From assembly GCA_964019155.1 (NCBI GenBank), contig OZ025242.1:68706540-68770539 (forward strand): a DNA stretch of 64,000 nt, given 5' to 3'. The notes below the pieces were generated by a model, which saw only the letters and a list, made by a program, of their open reading frames with translations, did no database searches and had not been told where the DNA came from. How positions within the stretch are numbered: position 1 is the first letter of the stretch; each line of letters starts with the position of its first letter. This DNA is from Osedax fenrisi. Taxonomy: Eukaryota > Annelida > Polychaeta > Sabellida > Siboglinidae. Of the stretch, positions 61,195 through 64,000 are shown piece after piece. Both the position numbers and the translations under genes were made by a program.

Positions 61195-61530
61195 TATGAC
61201 ATCATTACTATTATATTCTAAATGGTTAAATATTTATCAAAGATCTATCTTGAGCTATTTAAAACTAAGTTTAAGTTTTTAAAGTATAGTATTCTGAGTT
61301 ATTTGAATGACCTCCTACAATTCAGAGTTTACAATAGAAATCTATGACACTCTACCACTCGTCTATTACACAAATATAATTCATACAAATTAAGTTTATT
61401 ATTTTTTAATTTATAATTTTCTACTGATTTATTATTCTATTTTATTATTTTGTTATTTTTATATTTTGTTACACGATAGAGAACGTTTAACGTTTTTGTT
61501 GTATCTAAATAAACATTCAATTCAATTCAA
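61195..61530 (+). mobile_element. Possible LINE ORF2 tail remnant
   Basis: Broken plus-strand frame YLNDLLQFRVYNRNL, stop, HSTTRLLHKYNSYKL resembles the YLxDLL...R.LRSS segment of CR1/L2 ends, and the sequence closes with AATAAACATTCAATTCAATT like a LINE 3' end. Confidence 0.35.
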
Positions 61531-61646
61531 TTTAAATGTAACGATATTTAATAATTAGTGTATAATACAGACGACAATATACACGACTTTACTAGCTAAT
61601 GTAAATCTTGTGTGTTATTGTCATCAATACTATTCATACATCATAC

Positions 61647-61679
<33 letters not shown>

Positions 61680-61739
61680 GAGATATGGTTTAAGGTATTC
61701 AATATGAAATTATTTCCCGGAAATAACTTTTTTTAAATA

Positions 61740-62200
61740 AATTAAATATATTACATTCGATAATAGGTCACGTACACGCGCTGTATGTACACGTCGTGCA
61801 CGTACATACGTGGGTACGTGTGTTGTACGTACCACTGTACATACCACTGTACGTACGAATGTGCGCACGTACGAGCTTAATCTAAGTGCGCGCTCACTAT
61901 AAATATAGTTCAATTAGATGCGACGATAGTTGGCGAGAAAGAGTGAGATGGCTACGTGACGAGGCGAGAGGACTCGCGATAGGACGAGAGAGAAAGGAGA
62001 CGATGTATATGGCGCGTAAATCATGCCGCTAATCGCGTGGCTAAACCTCGGGGGTCGCCATATATCAGCGTATCTCATCGGGAAATCTAACTTCCACCGT
62101 ACGCCTACAAAAACTGCCTCTTTCTTTCCGGCCAACAGTCTATTTATAGATTTCTTAAACACTACTTATCTCAGGGGTGTCGTAATCAAATACCTCGACA
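61740..62200 (-). other. CpG-richer block with a TATA-like motif
   Basis: GTACGT-rich repeats at 61770-61880, then a balanced block. On the minus strand CTATAAATAG lies at about 62141-62150, followed about 120 bases later by ATG (62022-62024) and a 36-codon frame MIYAPYTSSPFSLVLSRVLS. Resembles the kinase promoter in layout, but there is no homology to support a gene. Confidence 0.25.
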
Positions 62201-62209
62201 ATCACTGAC

Positions 62210-63420
62210 CTATATTCAATATATATATACATATATATGTGTGTGTATGCTATACCGATAAGTTGATACAATGTAACGTATATCGAGATGACATAATACT
62301 TAATGTAGCCATTACTATAGTGCATTCAAGCATTACGTAATAACGCAATGACCTCTACCGTATAATAACGCGATGACATTGACGACGATATTAAGGTCAT
62401 ACTAATAAGAAAATTACATTTAAAGGACACGATCGTATCTCTACTATCTAGTCTATTATTACCGTATTCTCATTCCGTGCTTTTACTCCTTAATACAATT
62501 CAGTGATATGTATAGCTATATCAATGATCCATTACAAAGCGATCCAAAGTGATACCTCTAACGTGAATCACGTGTAATCTGCCACCCCCTCACAACAACA
62601 ACAACGGTGACTCTAGATGTGTGTTCACTCAACCGTAACTCTAGATAGGTGTTCACTCTACCGTGACCGGTAATCGTGTACGTAATAAGGGACGTTCGTA
62701 ACTCCCGCCTATCGTGCCACGAAACTTCTGTATTAGGTTACAGTTTAAAACAGTTTAAAACATGTGTGTGTGTGGTTTACGTCTTACGAGCAACAATAAT
62801 AGAACATGTTCTATTGTACGTAAACTATAGTGTTTCGAACGACAGTATCGTGGCACCACAAGCATATTACGGGTCGCTATAGGGTTAACCCTAGAGGTCG
62901 CCGTATGCACACGTCTGAGCCCCAGTGCACCCTCCCACGTGACTTCTTATCGGGGAATCATAACACTCTTATAGAATGTATCGGATATCATATCATCACA
63001 TGATCATAACATGGACATAACATGGACATAACCTGGACATAACATGGATATAATATGGACATAATATGGACATAACATTGACATCACTACTGCCGTTTTT
63101 ATATAATTAAACTTATTTCATCTGTACAATGTATATTTATTATAAATTGATTTGATTTGAATTGAACATATTTATCGAGTAATTAATTATAATTAGTTTT
63201 CACATTTGTTATGCTACTTTTGTCGACGTCATTTTTTTATTAACTAAACCGCTTCCAACCAATGTTCACTCATTATAGGCTCGTTGTAGCCTATTTTCTA
63301 CATCTATAGTGTAGGTATATATCACGCGACCTGACATCGCAATGTGTGTACAATGTATACAATGTGTGTACAATGTATACAATGTGTACAACTGTGCAGG
63401 GGGAGCCTCGATCGCGAATA
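62210..63420. other. Gene-poor stretch with short tandem repeats
   Basis: Repeats of AACATGGACAT type (about 63005-63085) and of GTGTGTACAATGTATACAAT (63340-63390). No gene seen. Confidence 0.5.
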
Positions 63421-63440
63421 TTATCAAATATCTAATATGT

Positions 63441-63488
63441 TTAAACCACAGAGCTAGAGAGAAATTTCTCTCTAGCTCTATGGTTTAA
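63441..63488. repeat. 48-bp palindrome
   Basis: TTAAACCACAGAGCTAGAGA and GAAA followed by their complement with one mismatch. The core AGAGCTAGAGAGAAA resembles the hairpin at the end of the RTE remnant at 43957-43987. Confidence 0.85.
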
Positions 63489-63499
63489 TCTATCGAAAA

Positions 63500-64000
63500 C
63501 CGCGCGAGAATTATTCGCGAAAAGAGGCGGATATTCTCGAGTACGGCTTCACGTCGTGCTTACACGCGCGCACACACACACGCACACACACGCACACACA
63601 CGCACGTCGTACAGTGTGTACACATACCCGTAGGCTACGGTACGGACACCTTGCGTTCATCATCTTTCGGGGTTATAACCGCGCGGCATTTAGTGCTTCG
63701 CGACGTTATCGTTGTCAGACATTCTGACAGCTGTCACTCAACGCACTCAGGTACACTATAATATACTTATATACATATACATGTATATATATATATACGA
63801 GTTTTCAATGGTTTACGCGTGTTCCTATGTGTGTGTATGCGTGCGTACATGTGTGTTACGGGTATGGGTGTGTGTGTATATATGTCACATGGGTGCGGGT
63901 GTGTGTGTGTGTCACGCGTGTGCGAGTGCGGGTTTCACGATTCACTCTAGCGCAATACTCGCACTACTTCGATACCTATTACGTTAATCACGTTGTGTCA
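63500..64000. other. CpG- and CA-rich end of window
   Basis: CGCGCG patches and (CA)n at 63565-63605. A short open stretch SDILTAVTQRTQ at 63714-63750 ends at a GTACAC donor-like site; it could be a first exon but nothing supports it. Confidence 0.3.

Noticed and set aside
1..64000. CRISPR arrays, bacterial operons, rRNA genes
   Set aside because: No direct-repeat/spacer pattern, ribosome-binding sites or rRNA motifs were seen; the gene structure is eukaryotic.

Overview
The window is nuclear DNA of an animal, almost certainly an invertebrate. It is very AT-rich and full of (TA)n, (CA)n and minisatellite arrays. The genes have phase-consistent introns from a few hundred bases to several kb, and the recognisable families are metazoan: a PIM-type kinase, 12-transmembrane adenylyl cyclases, a histone-type mRNA 3' stem-loop, a tRNA-derived SINE, and RTE-like and CR1/L2-like LINEs. 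I cannot name the species.

Layout. 1.2-3.2 kb (minus): a complete four-exon PIM-family kinase gene of 280 codons, with a TATA box upstream. 3.3-12.8 kb: gene-poor repeats, including a 321-bp pogo/Tigger-like MITE, a full SINE, an RTE fossil and a dispersed AT-rich family. 13.1-29.8 kb (minus): six exons of the second half of a membrane adenylyl cyclase (last helices plus C2 domain). It has an in-frame TAG, a proven exon-internal frameshift and two expected exons not found, so it is decayed or mis-assembled. 28.1-29.5 kb: a hAT-like element. 30.8-41.5 kb: a cluster of large inverted repeats and foldback elements. 42.2-44.0 kb: LINE and RTE remnants. 45.5 kb (minus): a tiny lysine-rich, H1-tail-like gene with a perfect histone 3' stem-loop. 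46.3-46.6 kb: a promoter-like block with YY1, ETS and CRE motifs. 47.9-49.1 kb: LINE tails. 49.9 kb: a full SINE. 51.1-52.3 kb (plus): a CpG-rich island and the first coding exon of a second adenylyl cyclase that runs off the window to the right. 53.7-54.7 kb: a 23-copy, 42-bp array that is open as a 373-codon ORF. 57.3 kb: a palindromic MITE. 58.2-59.7 kb: the best LINE copy.

The kinase and cyclases are signalling genes but nothing in the sequence links them into one pathway. The most unusual signals are: every splice donor that can be fixed by reading frame on both sides begins GTT (six of six), not GTRAG; the 70-aa histone-tail-like gene with a histone stem-loop; and three tandem copies of the splice donor after the second cyclase's first exon. 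Coordinates of exons were derived by hand from homology and phase and have not been checked against transcripts.
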